Assembly (NCBI GenBank): GCA_964036045.1
Contig: OZ038379.1
Span: 84,559,178-84,623,177 of the forward strand
From: Eutreptiella sp. 'Long Island Sound 2002'
Taxonomy: Eukaryota; Euglenozoa; Euglenophyceae; Eutreptiales; Eutreptiaceae
DNA: 64,000 nucleotides
Direction of reading: 5' to 3'
In this document: positions 32,356 through 44,470 of the stretch, piece by piece
How positions within the stretch are numbered: the stretch's first letter is position 1
Layout of the letters: every line of letters begins with the position of its first letter
Position numbers and translations under genes: made by a program
Notes under the pieces: generated by a model
Database searches by the model: none
Told to the model about the DNA's origin: nothing
What the model saw: the letters and a program-made list of their open reading frames with translations, nothing else

Positions 32356-33643
32356 GTGCGGCCCCGCACGCGAATTTGCCTGTCGCCGCCGAAAACCTAC
32401 ATTACCGCGTGCCGCAACCAGGCACAGTCGTCCGTGGCCAAGCCTAGGGCTGCAAGGTACCCCTATGCGGAGCTTGCGGGTGCCCCCTTGGGGTGGTCGC
32501 GTGTTCTCATCCCCACCACAGACACGCGGCTCCGTAAAAGAGTTTGGGAGCTGTTTTGCTGACACACACACAGGGGCACTACCGCCCATTGGGCCCGCGA
32601 GAACGTATGCTGTGTGCTCAACCCATGCGGGATGCATACCGACCAGGTAGGCAGGGCAGTATCTACGCTGTGTGCGCACTATGCGCTACTTTTACGGCGG
32701 GTTTCCCCGGAGTGGGTTGGCTTTTACCCCATTACAAAATGCCCCCTAAGGAGAGCAAACCTTTTGTACCTCCGTAAACATCTCTCCGTCTTGCCCTATC
32801 CATCACCTGCCCAAGTGAAAATACATAAGATGGCCCCTTGGGAGCAACCACCACCCTAGTTTGGGGTCTCCTAGCTGGATTGTCAGCTTGTCTAAATAGC
32901 AGAGGGAATTCATGGCTCTTCTAGCTTAGCCACTAGTCAACGACAAGTACCGTTGCGTGGTCGGGCTAGACGGCTTAATCTCCGCGCATGTGTGTGCACT
33001 GCATCAAGTACTTCCCTGGCTGCCAGCGAAGGCAGCACCCAGTGACATCATGGGTGACCACGCCATGGGGGACGGGAACGCAAATGTTGATGGGGACAAG
33101 GTTAACAGGCATGACGAACACATTGTATAAATTTGTCTAACCTTGACGCACCATCACCGCTAGATGTGGATGCCAGAGCAATGGCCCTTACCGCAAAACG
33201 CAGCATAGCACAGCAACCACTTCTAGCCCAACCTTCGCCGACAGCAAGTGTCCCATCTAGTCGTGCCAGCCTTCCACAAGGCAAGTCGCGCACATAACTT
33301 ACACCTCCTCCATGTCCGTGGGTCTATGTACTCTTGGGGCTGTAATGTTTGCTGTGATGTTGCCGCCGCCAGAGCCACCACGGCTTCGTCTACAACCAGA
33401 GTCAAGGGATTCGTGGGAGAAGGTTGCTATGGGGTTCTCCACGATGTGTGGACAAGTCATACGGATTCCCACTTGCAAAAATGGAGACCCCAACATGGAC
33501 GTTCAGAATTTGCTACTATTGCTAGCAATTAGGCTAAATCTCCCTTGTCGAAGACTAATTGTAGTTGCCTTTGCGTGATTCTGTGTGGTGCTTGTACTCC
33601 CGTCCGTGTGTTCACAAACCTAACCAAAACTCCACACCGCCGC

Positions 33644-33847
33644 TTAGTAGGTGAGGTACTCGAAACCCCGGTGCATGATGGCATGGGAGAATTCCTTGAA
33701 GACACCCATGTTCGCCGATAGCGTGTGCCTGACAGCTCCGGTCATAATGGCCCCCGCGTTCATGCTGAAGAGCTTCAACACCAAGGGCCCCGCTTGGGCG
33801 TCCATGATTTGGGTGGCGGGCACCATGTCCCATGGCAAAAGCGCCAT
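33644..33847 (-). other. Exon-like open stretch, unrecognised
   Basis: 67 codons ending in a stop (GFEYLTY), opening right after TAGGCCCAG, which could be an acceptor. The content (LPWDMVPATQIMDAQAGPLV and MGVFKEFSHAIMHRGFEYL) looks like a folded protein rather than chance. The plus-strand shadow frame is also open. Nothing else in 33,850-35,600 could be assigned. Confidence 0.3.
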
Positions 33848-35639
33848 CTGGGCCTAGACGGCCCACGGCAACAATGCTGTGCCGGTGGCTTGGGGCTGCG
33901 GAGCTGGTGGGCGTTATGCACAGGAAAGCTCGTCGGGTGGGGTGCATGGTCTGCCGGGTATGGCCGACGCTACCCCCGCCAACAACCCCTTGGTGCGGAC
34001 TCGGACGACAAGGTCATCGATGCGACTCCAGCGGCCAAAAAGACACTGAATTGTGATAGCAATTTGTTGTTTGAGCACAGTTTGAGCACCAATAATGAAC
34101 GCCTGGCATTTGGCATTGGCATATTGAAGAGGTAACGCGGTGTGGTGCCCCCACTCGGGTCACATTTCGCCATCGTAAGTTACGTATGTGCCTAACGACC
34201 AAAGGAAGGGGTGCCTAGCCATGTTGTTCTTGTGCGATGCATAGTGATGCTAAATGCTCATAGTCCTCATGATGCCCCAAAAATTCTCCAAGATGCGGTG
34301 TTCTCTCAAATGTTGTCCGTCTAATACATATCACACAAGTTTGGGCTCGCTAGGCATATCCTGGTAATTACGTCTCATTTCGTTGATTATATATACGACT
34401 ACAATTCTTCCTACATAGCTACCAGTCACACCAATGACACATCCAAAAATACTTCCCGCGGAACCGATTCCCTTAGGCATTGTGTTCAACAGCACATGCA
34501 AAAACAACTCATCGACGGACGATGTGCTGAGAAGATATCCGAGGGGGGGGGGGGGTTGTGGCGTGTTACCTCCCATGCCATTCCTTCATGGTTACACCGA
34601 CGGGTTTTGCGCACACTGCATTTTGTTTTGGGGGGGGGGGCACGGTATGGCAACACATGCGGCTTTTTGGTTAGCATCATTGTTTGTCACATCCTCGGGT
34701 GTCTTATAATGTGTTTGCAAAGCACAATATCGCAGCTTGTGTGATATACACCTTACCCTCCGCCGCCTTTTGTCCCTCCAAATCTCGGCCCCAGCCTCTA
34801 TGGTCCCCGAAGTCCAACATAAGGTTCCCGACACACATTCAGTGGGATGGGTCAAGGGTTCTACCGCATGGCACGTCCTGGCTGACCCGCGGGCTGTTGG
34901 AGCTCTTGTGACAAAACCAAGATCTTGCATATGTACGTGGAAGCATGTGGCCATGGCCCACATCGCCTGAAGTCCCTGTGATTTTACAAGCCCATACAAT
35001 ACAAATGCGGTATGCGCTAGATGACAAAAACTTCGGGAGGTGGGCGGATCTAATGCAAAAACACAGGCCATACCTGCTGTTCCAACAACACCCACCACTA
35101 TGCATGGCACGTTGCCTCGGTCGACGTTGTGAGTCCCCCACGAAACCTCATATTCTTAGTTTATAATATTTGGCTCCGAGTTGTTTATGTGGGCCTCACT
35201 ATTGCAGCCCTAGGAAGCAAGCTCCACAAACACATAACCAATAGCTTAGTGGACATAGACTATGCAACCCTCCACAGAATTGTGGCCTAAATCAAACAAT
35301 GAAGATGGGGAATTGTGCCACCGCAATGTACCTACGGTTCACTGATGGATATTTGGACTTGTGAAATAAGTTTGCACAACAAGGTCACGAAAGGCGAAGC
35401 CATAGATTGCATTGTCTTTGTGTGTGTCTCTTATGCGTGTTGCATGCTAGAAAATGTTTTGTTAATGTCCGGAGTTGGTTGACAATGATGTTTGGTCAAG
35501 GTTGTATCGCTAGGGTACTTTTTGAGAAAAGGCAAATTGGTCACTTCACCTTCACTTCGCCTTCACTTCACCTTCACCCACAAAGGCTCGCTGAAAGCTC
35601 ACCGCAAGCTCACCGAAAGCTATTTGACATTCACTGAAC

Positions 35640-36240
35640 GCTCACTGGAGGATGTGGTGGACGACCTCCTCCAGCAAGCCTCTGGAAAGCTGGACTGGGC
35701 GGCCCGCCAGCTTGCATTGGACCTCATTGTCACCAGTGATTTGCAGTATGGTTATGCTGTTGATCTGGGTGTCCATGAGAGGCACCGCAAGAAGGGTATG
35801 CTACAACCCTTGCCCTATGTGGTAGAAGTGGCAGATGGTGACCGGTGGGAGGCGTTGGGAACATGCAACATCATACCAGAGTGGCGTTTGCCCAACTCCA
35901 CCTGGCCGGACCCATTTACCTCCTCGGAAAAGCACTTTCTCCAGGGATGTAGCACTCCGTCGCCCTGCATTTACCTGTTGCCTCTGGTTTCCTGACACCA
36001 GTTGCCGACTCAACCTCTTGAGTAGGATGACTCGCTGAGGGTCGGCTTCACGGTTTGCAAGGGCGTCTTGGAGGCCTCACAATGGTATACCATTGTGACA
36101 GCCTTCTTGGAGAAGGCCGCCGCCCAACGGGACATAGTTTGGGATGTGGTCTCCAATGAGCAGTGGAGAGATTCTTCTTGGGGCAATCCCAAACTGCCTC
36201 GCGGTTGGGGGCCCCGGCAAGGGAAGCTAGCCACGTTGTT
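35640..36240 (+). other. Coding-like fragment, unrecognised
   Basis: SLEDVVDDLLQQASGKLDWA, then LALDLIVTSDLQYGYAVDLG and WEALGTCNIIPEWRLPNSTW read as one frame to about 35,930. After a shift, GVLEASQWYTIVTAFLEKAA and RDIVWDVVSNEQWRDSSW run to about 36,210. It is preceded by a CTTCACTTCGCCTTCACTTC-type microrepeat (35,540-35,630). It may be the remains of a mobile-element or host gene. No family recognised. 36,240-37,700 holds no supportable gene. Confidence 0.3.
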
Positions 36241-37704
36241 GGGATGACGTGCAACAAGGCCATTGAGCTATCCTCGGCTCTTTGGCCCCTAATGCACACC
36301 TTGCACCCTGCGGTCGGGTAGCTGGAGGAGACCTTCGCAACCCGGTAGGACGCGGAGAGGCAAACTTGGCACACTGATGTGGATGGGTTGCCAAGTACGC
36401 TTCCCCGCCACGGTGACCCGGATGCTTGTCCTTTTGGATACGTCTCATGTTGATATTCATTGGGAAGCATGATGGTTTGGTCCAGCGGACCAGTCTGTGC
36501 GATCGTGGAGACATGCTTTTGTTGGCCTCCACCATCGGGCACAAAGGTCTGCCCGCCCTTCCAGGGGTAGGGAAGAAGGCATGAACAAGGGCTTGTAGGC
36601 ACATGTGCCGGTGCACCGCTTCTCTGGACCAATGTGCCAGGAGACGCCAATTTGCAAGCCCTACGCAGCTCAAATGGGGCGGCAGGGCGGTGCCCAACGC
36701 TGCTAAAGCACCACGGAGGGTTTACCCGAGGTTGATCCAAAATGGCCCACAAAGCCACACAATGTCCCCGGATTACACAGCTATGGTGGCTATGGGATAC
36801 TCAACACCAGAGGATAGTATGGCCACCTTGCCCCATCAGAACCAACCAGGGCCCACCGGGTCTACAGCTGATCCTGACGAGCAGACCCACACAGCCCTGC
36901 CATCCCTCACCAAGGGCCAACATGTGACCCGGTGAGGGATGTCTCAGGCGTCGAACCGTGGGTCCGTGTTGGCAGCGGGATGACGAAGTTCAGCCTTGGT
37001 CCCTGGCAGCGGATCAAGGATAAACCGCTCCACATCCACTAAGCGGTGGCTTTCCTTGGGGGTAGGGAAGCGGAAGAGGACCACGTTGCCGCTCCGGCGG
37101 AAAGGAATGCACTGCAAATTGTGTTAAGGGGGAGCATGCATGTGATGGGTGAGGGGTGCTCGGTTGGGATGCCATCTCTTTTGCCTGCCGTGACAGGCCA
37201 ATATTCTGTTTTGGGGGGGGCGGGGGAGTCCGAGTTGACCCGACCCCTCAAATTTGTGTTTTCAAGGCCTGCTGTGTATGCCACAAGTACCTCTCATGCA
37301 ATGCATTCTTGTACGTGGTAGGTGGAGGTGAGGAGGTGGAGGCCCGGCTTGCTGCCTCTTCCAGGGCTGGTGTACATGCCTCAGGCTGTGTAGCAAAGGG
37401 GGGCGGGGGGGTGATGTTGACACTCGTGCACATTTGCACCTCAAAAGTTGGCCCCGGGGATTGCTGCAATTTGATTGCAAGTTAGCCGCAAGCGCAGTGC
37501 AACCGGTGGCGCCTTCACCGAGAGTTCCATGAACGTTCACACAACGCCCAAAGACAGCGCCAAAGCTTGCAATGAGCTTGGAGTGAACTTTCACTCAAGA
37601 TGTTCCCTAACTCAAAAAAAAATGAAACGGGGTGGTACAAACAAAAGAAAAACCCGAAATGGTTGTTCCCGGCTTGGTGTTGCCAGTCTTCTCCCTTGGG
37701 TACC

Positions 37705-37862
37705 TTGGACTCTAGGATTGCAGTCGAGTCCTACACATGCACACAAATGTGGAGCGGTTGGACTCTGGGATTGCAGCCCATTCGTACAGGGGCATAAACA
37801 TGTGGATCGGTTGGACTCTGGGATTACCGTCCATAGCACAAACATGCACACCAACACGGAAC
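37705..37862. repeat. 53-bp tandem repeat x3
   Basis: TTGGACTCTRGGATTGCAG starts at 37,705, 37,758 and 37,811 (period 53). Each is followed by a variable part with ACATGCACACMAA or CATAAACATG and GTGGAKCGG. Confidence 0.65.
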
Positions 37863-37874
37863 AATTTCAGATTA

Positions 37875-38935
37875 TTACCGCCCACCAGTTTTGTAATCAA
37901 CCGAAGTGGTGCACATAATAGTGAAGAGTATACACTTAGTTGCTTGCAACGTGGTTGACAACACACGCCAACACAACACAACTACCTTGGTCCCGAGAAC
38001 GGACAGGCCATACGTGCGGCAAACAGCCTTGAGTCCACACAACACCCACTCATGCAAGGTGCCATCTTGCATAGATGCAGCAAGTGTTGCATCCGCAACA
38101 TACCAAAACGCTCTTGAAAGAATGGGAAGATCCTTCTTGGGTTGTGGCATAGCTTTAAAAACTATTGTGGGCTCAATAAGGTATTCCTCAACTTCAGAGT
38201 CTACATCCCCCATCCTACAATACAGCTCTTCGAGTTCACAAATTTCAAGGTCCTACGTGCGTGCAATGCTGGGTCTAACCCAAAATGACATCATCTCTTC
38301 AGTGGGTTCAACGTCCTTTACATCACAAGGGACTGAAAAATGTTTGAATGCTTCCAAACCATGATATATGTTATCCTCTATGTCTAGAGTGTGCCATCGG
38401 ACATGACGTGATGGCCTAAATTGCGTGCCACCCGGCTCAGCAAACACTTCACCTGGACACCACTCCTTAGCGCATGGCCCATTACACCGAATCCACAAGA
38501 CCTCGCACATTCACTGCGTGCATTGGCCGTAGCCATGGAAGGTCACAAAAGAGAAAACACGCTCACATGAGCAAGATGGTTCCTCAATCCAATCTGGCAG
38601 TCCCTCTTGCTACACCCACACCCCGCTAGCAAAGAGCTCCTGCAAGTCTTAAATGAGGGATGTAAGAAAATGAGTGCAAGGACCTTGAATGGGAGAGACA
38701 ACAGGACCATACCAAAGATGCTGCTCCCACCCACCATCAACCGGTTTGTGCTTCGTGTACATCAATAGGGAGCATAAAGCATTGACCATCCCACGGACAA
38801 CGTCCACTTTCAGGCCCTGGCTGCACTGAGTGTTCTTTGTAGTGACACACACAACTTGAAAAACATCCGCAAATCAAGCGGCTGGAGCAGAAAAAATCTC
38901 ATGACGCACCGCTTCCAACAAATGCTACAAATGCC
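37875..38935 (-). pseudogene. Degenerate C-terminal half of a hAT-like transposase (third copy)
   Basis: Minus-strand segments align in order with the 45.1-47.2 kb transposase: FADVFQVVCVTTKN (about 38,880-38,835), KVDVVRGMVNALCSLL, DWIEEPSCSCERVFSFV (about 38,590), MCEVLWIRCNG (38,510), YHGLEAFKHFSV and a C-terminal LHEWVLCGLKAVCRTYGLSV (about 38,050-37,990). The last corresponds to the SAP-like domain. Most lies in one frame, with stops at about 38,511 and elsewhere. It is far more diverged than the two copies at 45-54 kb. Its 5' part is missing, replaced by 85-bp-family repeat at 38,936. Confidence 0.75.
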
Positions 38936-39140
38936 GTGCCAACTCTGCATTCCCGGAGATCCCCAACAATCGCGAATGGAATCAAAAGTGGCTACCTCAC
39001 CCCTGCTTTCTCGGGGGCCCACAACAGGGCGGAAATGTTACGTCACCCCTGCATTCTGACGGATCCCCAACACCAAGCACAGGGAGCAAAATCAGAAGGG
39101 GTCTCGAACAAAGGTGACCAAAATCAGAAGTGGCTACTGC
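38936..39140. repeat. Dispersed copies of the 85-bp repeat family
   Basis: Contains GTGGCTACCTCACCCCTGC, TTTCTCGGGGGCCCAC, CGTCACCCCTGCATTCTG, GGATCCCCAAC and AAAATCAGAAGTGGCTAC, the same phrases as the tandem array at 55.1-56.0 kb but in single, rearranged order. It abuts the truncated end of the hAT relic. Confidence 0.6.
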
Positions 39141-39504
39141 CGTTTGAACTCTTCCCGTAGGCCTTGTTCCCGATCCCCGAACATATGATTGAGGTGCCGA
39201 GGAAGAAATCATCGCAGTGCAAAAGTCAACCATCACCGCTGCCGGTGGTGCCTTCGAGGAGGGGAAGGCGGCTGCGCAAGTTCGGCAACTATCACCGATG
39301 GTCAGCCAGTTGCAGTTTGGGGCTCCGCAGCTGGCCGATCTGGCTTTGGGTCGTGTGCCCTACCACTAGATCCGGGAGACACAGCCCGGGACACCACAAG
39401 GCCTCTTCAGGGGTGTAATTGCCTTTTTTCTGTTGCTGACACCGGACTGAGTTCAAGCCGTCCGGCCTACGGTGCGCGTCGGCACTCAGGCCCATAAAAT
39501 ATGT

Positions 39505-39854
39505 ACGGCCTGAATTGGGAAACCTACAGCTTTGTGTGGATGAGGCTTATCCCCGTGTTGGGGAAGCTGAGGGGGGGGGGGGGGTTCGTAGCTATTGTAC
39601 ACGTTATGCAGGCCTACTTTGTTTCGGTGCATACCTCCATGAAGGAAGGTATCTCCGCTCCGTTGAGTGGTAGGGGTGAAGGTCATGGGGGGGCTAGGGT
39701 TATTGCCCCGGTAACTTTGAAATACATGCTTCATGCTTCCCAAAGAAAGAAAAAGGGTTGAAATGTGTGTCTAAGATGGTTCCCAAAGAATACAGGGGTC
39801 TTGGCTTGGAAAACGTACCCCTGAGAAAACGTGGTTACTGACTTTTCCTGACTC
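39505..39854 (-). repeat. Diverged LTR fragment of the gypsy family
   Basis: CCTCCATGAAGGAAG, CCGTTGAGTGGTAGGG, GGGGCTAGGGTTATTG and an end near CTGACTTTTCCTGACTC align with the right half of the LTRs at 6.7 and 23.1 kb, in the same orientation. No internal region lies beside it, so it is a solo or truncated LTR. It includes a G run of about 14 at 39,573. Confidence 0.6.
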
Positions 39855-41323
39855 AGTGTGCATGCCCTCCACGAGGACCTCCGCATCCCCCGCATAGGAG
39901 CCCCACTTGAGCGAGTAACAGACACCATGCACAACCGCCCGCACCAACCATCCTTATAGATTGCTTCATCCTCGCAGCAGTATGGGCGGATGCAATCTGC
40001 GTCATCCCACTGAGCAAGAGTGTTTGTGTGTGTGTCTGTGTGTGTCTATGTTTGTGTGTGTGTGTGTGTGTGTGCGTGCTTGTCTATGCAGGTAGGGTTG
40101 TAGAAAGAAGAATCATATCATAGTGGAAAACACTCATGTGCTAACGGGCACGGTCAAGCAGCCGGGGTCCGACCAAAATATCGGTAAGGTCTTTGCCCCA
40201 CACCCCCACCCATCCACCTCCGAAAACCCCCAACCCACACTAGGGGACGACAAGGGACGACCAAATGGGCTCACAATAGTGACCCCAAAATCATTTCAAA
40301 CACATTGTTAAATGAAGTGTAGGCATGAAAAGCGGACATAGGCGCTTCTAGGAGGTCTTTCGGCAGCATACCTAAAAGGGTGAAATATCAATTGTGGTAT
40401 TCATGTACCATGATGCATTTGAGATACGACGGCCGGCTCCGTGGATTCTCCATTAGGGGAAGAAGCAGTGGGCACTCACACGAATGTTACACCATTCTAG
40501 ATGATTGAGTAGTCTTTTGGTGCTCCAGCATCCAGCCCACCCCCCCCCACCACAGGCAGCTATGACCGAAATGAGGCAATTTGGCGTGCACTAATGGGAG
40601 GTCAAAATTGGACAATTTGACATTCATTCAGTGTGCACCACGTGGTACAAATAATCAACGTACTGAAACTCACAAATTACATGCATCACCATTGGTGTAT
40701 AGTTGCCAGTGGCCATGGGAAGACGCATGTTGCGAGGCATTTTGGACAGTTCTAGTGCCAAAATTGATCCACAACATGTTGAAGTGGTCGTTTGGGTGAA
40801 TGCGCATTGGGGGCGTGCAGCGAACGTACTTGTGCATAGTGAAATTGAACATGCGTGTAGCACACCAATGCAAAATAGGTTTATGATCACTCCAACTCAC
40901 AGTGGAAGCGGTCAACAGTACCAAAGTCATGGTTGATCGTGACATACGTGTTGTTTACCACTGAAAAAGCTCCACTACAGGTATCACATCACGCAAAAAA
41001 AATAGGCACCATTCATGTGCAATCCAATACACCCAAAAAAGGATATAGAAATGCAACTTTGAAGCAACTCTCACTCAATATTGGGTCACAAGAACCTGGG
41101 GGGTACAAACGTGTTCCTAGACTCCCCCTACCATTCCATTCCATCTGCGGCTGTGGACCACATGCAACCACGAACAACTCTCCCTTGTGACAAACGAGTG
41201 TATGTAAAGGAGCAACACAAAACATGGGTAGGGCACTTGTGCACACAGTGTAGCTACGTGTGCCGAAGCATATTCGTGCTGAAACACATTGGCAATGGCA
41301 AACGGCATCAGCAAGGGAGAGAC
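39855..41323. other. No recognisable gene
   Basis: Openings of up to 117 codons on the minus strand have no motif. It contains the TG microsatellite at 40,021. Confidence 0.4.
40021..40078. repeat. Imperfect (TG)n microsatellite
   Basis: A run of TG dinucleotides about 58 bp long, with CTG, CTATG and TTTG interruptions. Confidence 0.9.
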
Positions 41324-43883
41324 TTTCACAGTCAATAGTGAAACACAATTTTATACTGCACTTCAAGGTGCAACGTGGAAAAGGCAGACCAGCTACATGA
41401 CCTTGCTAGTGGAACTCAGATAGAAAACAAACAGTACGTGACTGCTGCAGTGTAGGTAGTGCGAAGATACACATGGACAGTGACATGCATCCTTGCAGCC
41501 TACGATAGCGGCTGAAGGGCACAATTGATGGTTTATGAGTGATTGTTGCTCTTTGATGGAAAACAAAAGCAGAATCCACCATAGTGCACTTCCTGTGCAG
41601 TAGGTCATCACAGAGCAGTGCATTGACACGAAAACTTCTAACAACAGTTTCGGGCATTACGGGCACATGTGTCATTATGGCAGTGTGTTTCACAATTGAC
41701 AGCGGAGGTAAATTGTGATGACGCAAAGCTGCAATTGCCATCGAGAGGGGGGACAGGGAGTAGTGATATTCCCTGTCAGCTATGAAACACAAAGTGAACC
41801 AAGCTTGAACGTAACACAAGATGGTTACGAGATGGTACATAGATCATAATGACACAAATGGCATACAATCACGCAGCTCTTTCACTGCTGACAGTGAGAC
41901 CCTTGAAGAACAAACATCCAAAATGGGGGACGGTGCATACGCTGACTGGCATCCAGTGCAATGCTCTACCGCGAGGTGCATGAAGCTTGTGGTCTCCCTT
42001 CCTCTTGCCCGTTGTGGGCCTGTCGTTCATGTATCCCGCATTCAAAAAGGGCCAGCGTGATATCAGTTATGGTAGGATTGCACCATTGCAATTTTAATTG
42101 CCGCCTTTATTGTGCATCCCTTGGCAGAAGGAACCGGTACAAATAAATCCGGAGCAGGAGACACAATGTTGCAGGCCTGGGCACACAATGTCATTTTTAG
42201 GACCTGCTGGTTGCTTTGTGCCTTGTGTTCAACAACCAATTTAGCAATTTGAAAACAGATAGAACAACATGAACGCAGTATCTAGCGTGATTGTGACAAA
42301 CCACAATCCATGCTCTGCTGACAACCAAAGACTAGTACTGATTTCAACCAAATTGCCTACATCACACTTTCACTGTTGACAGTGAAACCCCCTTGGAAAA
42401 ATGCCTCGGAAATGCAATTTCATGGTGTTTTTGGGTATTTTTATACAACTTGTGGCTCGTCCTTGCTCTCTACAAAATCCTGTAAAAATGCATGACTGCC
42501 GTCATCCGCATGTGGAGCCCGAGCACGTGGACCAGGCGGTCACCTTCACCACGGAATCTAGTGAAGTGCCTCCGGAGGAGTCGGGTGTCAGTGGCGTTAA
42601 TCGTGAAAAACAAGATTGAAGCTCTGAGGTGTCAACAGCACATCACATACAGGCAGAACAAGCAGACACCAACCAATGGTTTACCTGTTGACAGCGAATC
42701 TGAATCGTAAGAAAATGTCAACTAGCAAAATATGACAACAGCACAACTTGTGCAAAGGGAGAAATACGACATGTGGTGCTAACAAGAAGTGGCAGCAAGT
42801 AGTTTCACTGTTGAGAGTGAAAATCCTTTTGGTCCGCTGTTGTGCATGCCTCCCAACTCAAAGGCAAGTGGACAATAGATTGAATGCAGGCATATTGGGG
42901 GGGCACAACATCAATAAGATCCTCACCTGGCACCCCGCTGTCCCCCCATGCACCACAACCACAGGGAAGCCACAAAGACATAACGGGTTTGCTACAGCTC
43001 TATTGATGCCCCTAAGTCCTGGTGGTGTACTTTTCCTACCACCACGGCTAGAAATTTGGTGTCTCACTACATGCTCAACTATGTGCTACAAAACACATCT
43101 AAAACATACGGTTTGGTAGTACTAGTCGTGTACCCCCCCCCCTTACAACGGGGCAGTTACCATGCCTTGTTGGTGACCATGCACTAGTGTGGTATGCCAA
43201 ATGGTGGCTAGGATGGAGGATCTACCGGGAATCGAATCCAGCTCCTAGTGGTACGAGACGAGGGTGATAACGCTTGGACCACACGACAGTCCGGCCATAT
43301 TCCACTTCAGTGTTTTACAGGCCTCTTCCAAAAAGAAAATTCACTTTACCTGTTTTCGTTGTTCACCCCTGGACACCACAGTATGGGAAATAGTTTGGCT
43401 AACAACACTGAAAGTGCTCGACGCCTGTTACCGTTTTCTCGGTACACACACACTCACGCGGCAGTATCCCAACTAGTTTTACTATCAACGGTGAAACTAC
43501 TTCCAGTCATCGAGGTCCTGAGCTATGTGCTCCAGTTGTTGACACTATTTATATGCTCAGAAGCAAGGCAAGTTTCACTATTGACAGTGAAACTACCCTG
43601 CACTATTAAGCACAGTTGGGTGCTGATATAATCCATCCCAGACGAAATGAACCACCACCACCATCCCAAGGGGTGTATGTAGACAGCCGTAAGGGGTTGC
43701 GTACGGCCCAAGGTGTAGTACAACAAGGTCCCGGCGCCGGGATTTCACTGTTGACGGTGAAACCCTGGGGCAACTTGGGAGGTCACAAGAGGAATCCCCA
43801 GAACAGTGTTGGTTGGAAACTAGTGTTTTCGGGAATCCAAGCATTTGTTGGGGGTTTGTGGTCATTTTTCTGCAACAGTGAAA
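41324..43883. repeat. Cluster of a 20-bp palindromic motif TTTCACTGTTGACAGTGAAA
   Basis: Nine-base arms (TTTCACTGT / ACAGTGAAA) flank a 2-bp centre. Near-complete copies lie at 41,324, 41,880, 42,368 (exact), 42,803, 43,477, 43,575 and 43,743. Degenerate ones are at 41,688 and 42,680, and half-sites near 43,410 and 43,866. Both arms tend to stay complementary although flanks differ completely. The intervals (about 100-650 bp) are irregular, so this is not a tandem array. No gene is recognised among them. Confidence 0.8.
43218..43295 (-). repeat. tRNA-like sequence with strong B-box
   Basis: On the minus strand, TGGTCCAAGCGTTATCA (43,265-43,281) fits a D-arm and A-box. GGATTCGATTCCCGG (43,225-43,239) is an almost perfect T-arm and B-box. 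The overall length of about 78 nt is right. The anticodon stem and the acceptor stem do not close, so it is a tRNA pseudogene or SINE head rather than a working tRNA. It sits inside the palindrome cluster. Confidence 0.4.
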
Positions 43884-44019
43884 GTGCCCATCACGGGTGG
43901 AGGCCAACACCTTCGGATGTCAGGTTCCTACCCCCAAGAAACTAGCAATAAGGTGAAATGCGGGTATCCTAATCCGCACTGTGACTAAAGGTGACTGAAT
44001 TTGAGACGTGATTTGAATA

Positions 44020-44470
44020 CTCAAAAAAAAAAAGGCTATGTTGATTTGGGCCTCTTTGCCAAAAAATACGTCTGCATTGAATGTTTTTTATTTGTAATCA
44101 ATTATTCAATGCAAACATGGTTGAAAATTTACTCAGCCCTGAGGGTTGACATGTACACCTCTTCCGCAACCCAATATGTGCCCATTTATGTGTTACAATG
44201 GTGATTTGTCTACGTGCCTCTTTCGTGGGGCACCTAAATGCGGTGTGTCATAAAAATTGTGTCTTTGTTCAAAGCAAGTCAAAAAAAAGCGCAACTCACT
44301 TTATTTTTGAAAAAAGTGTCAGTCACGTAATCTTTTTTTTGGCAGAGGTCGCACCACAAAAAAAGGTAAGTGGGGCCATCTATTTGCAAGTTGTCTTTGT
44401 ACACTCGACTTACGCATAGAAAAAAAAAGCGAATTGCACCGACAAAAAAAAGCGACTTATGCCTGACACC
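44020..44470. repeat. A-tract / GCGACTTATGC repeat patch, second locus
   Basis: AAAAAAAAGCGCAACTCACTTT, the A/T-rich AAAAAAGTGTCAGTCACGTAAT, ACTCGACTTACGC and AAAAAAAAGCGACTTATGCC, followed by TGACACC. Same order and ending as 27,110-27,420. Confidence 0.6.

Noticed and set aside
34540-34645. G-runs (also at 37,210, 39,573, 44,515, 55,530) as G-quadruplex regulators
   Set aside because: Single long homopolymer runs without four spaced tracts; similar runs occur throughout and may be slippage or sequencing noise.
43218-43295. Functional tRNA gene
   Set aside because: The B-box is good but the acceptor and anticodon stems do not pair.
41324-43883. CRISPR array made of the 20-bp palindromes
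   Set aside because: Spacers range from about 100 to 650 bp, repeats are diverged, no cas genes are present, and the context is eukaryotic.
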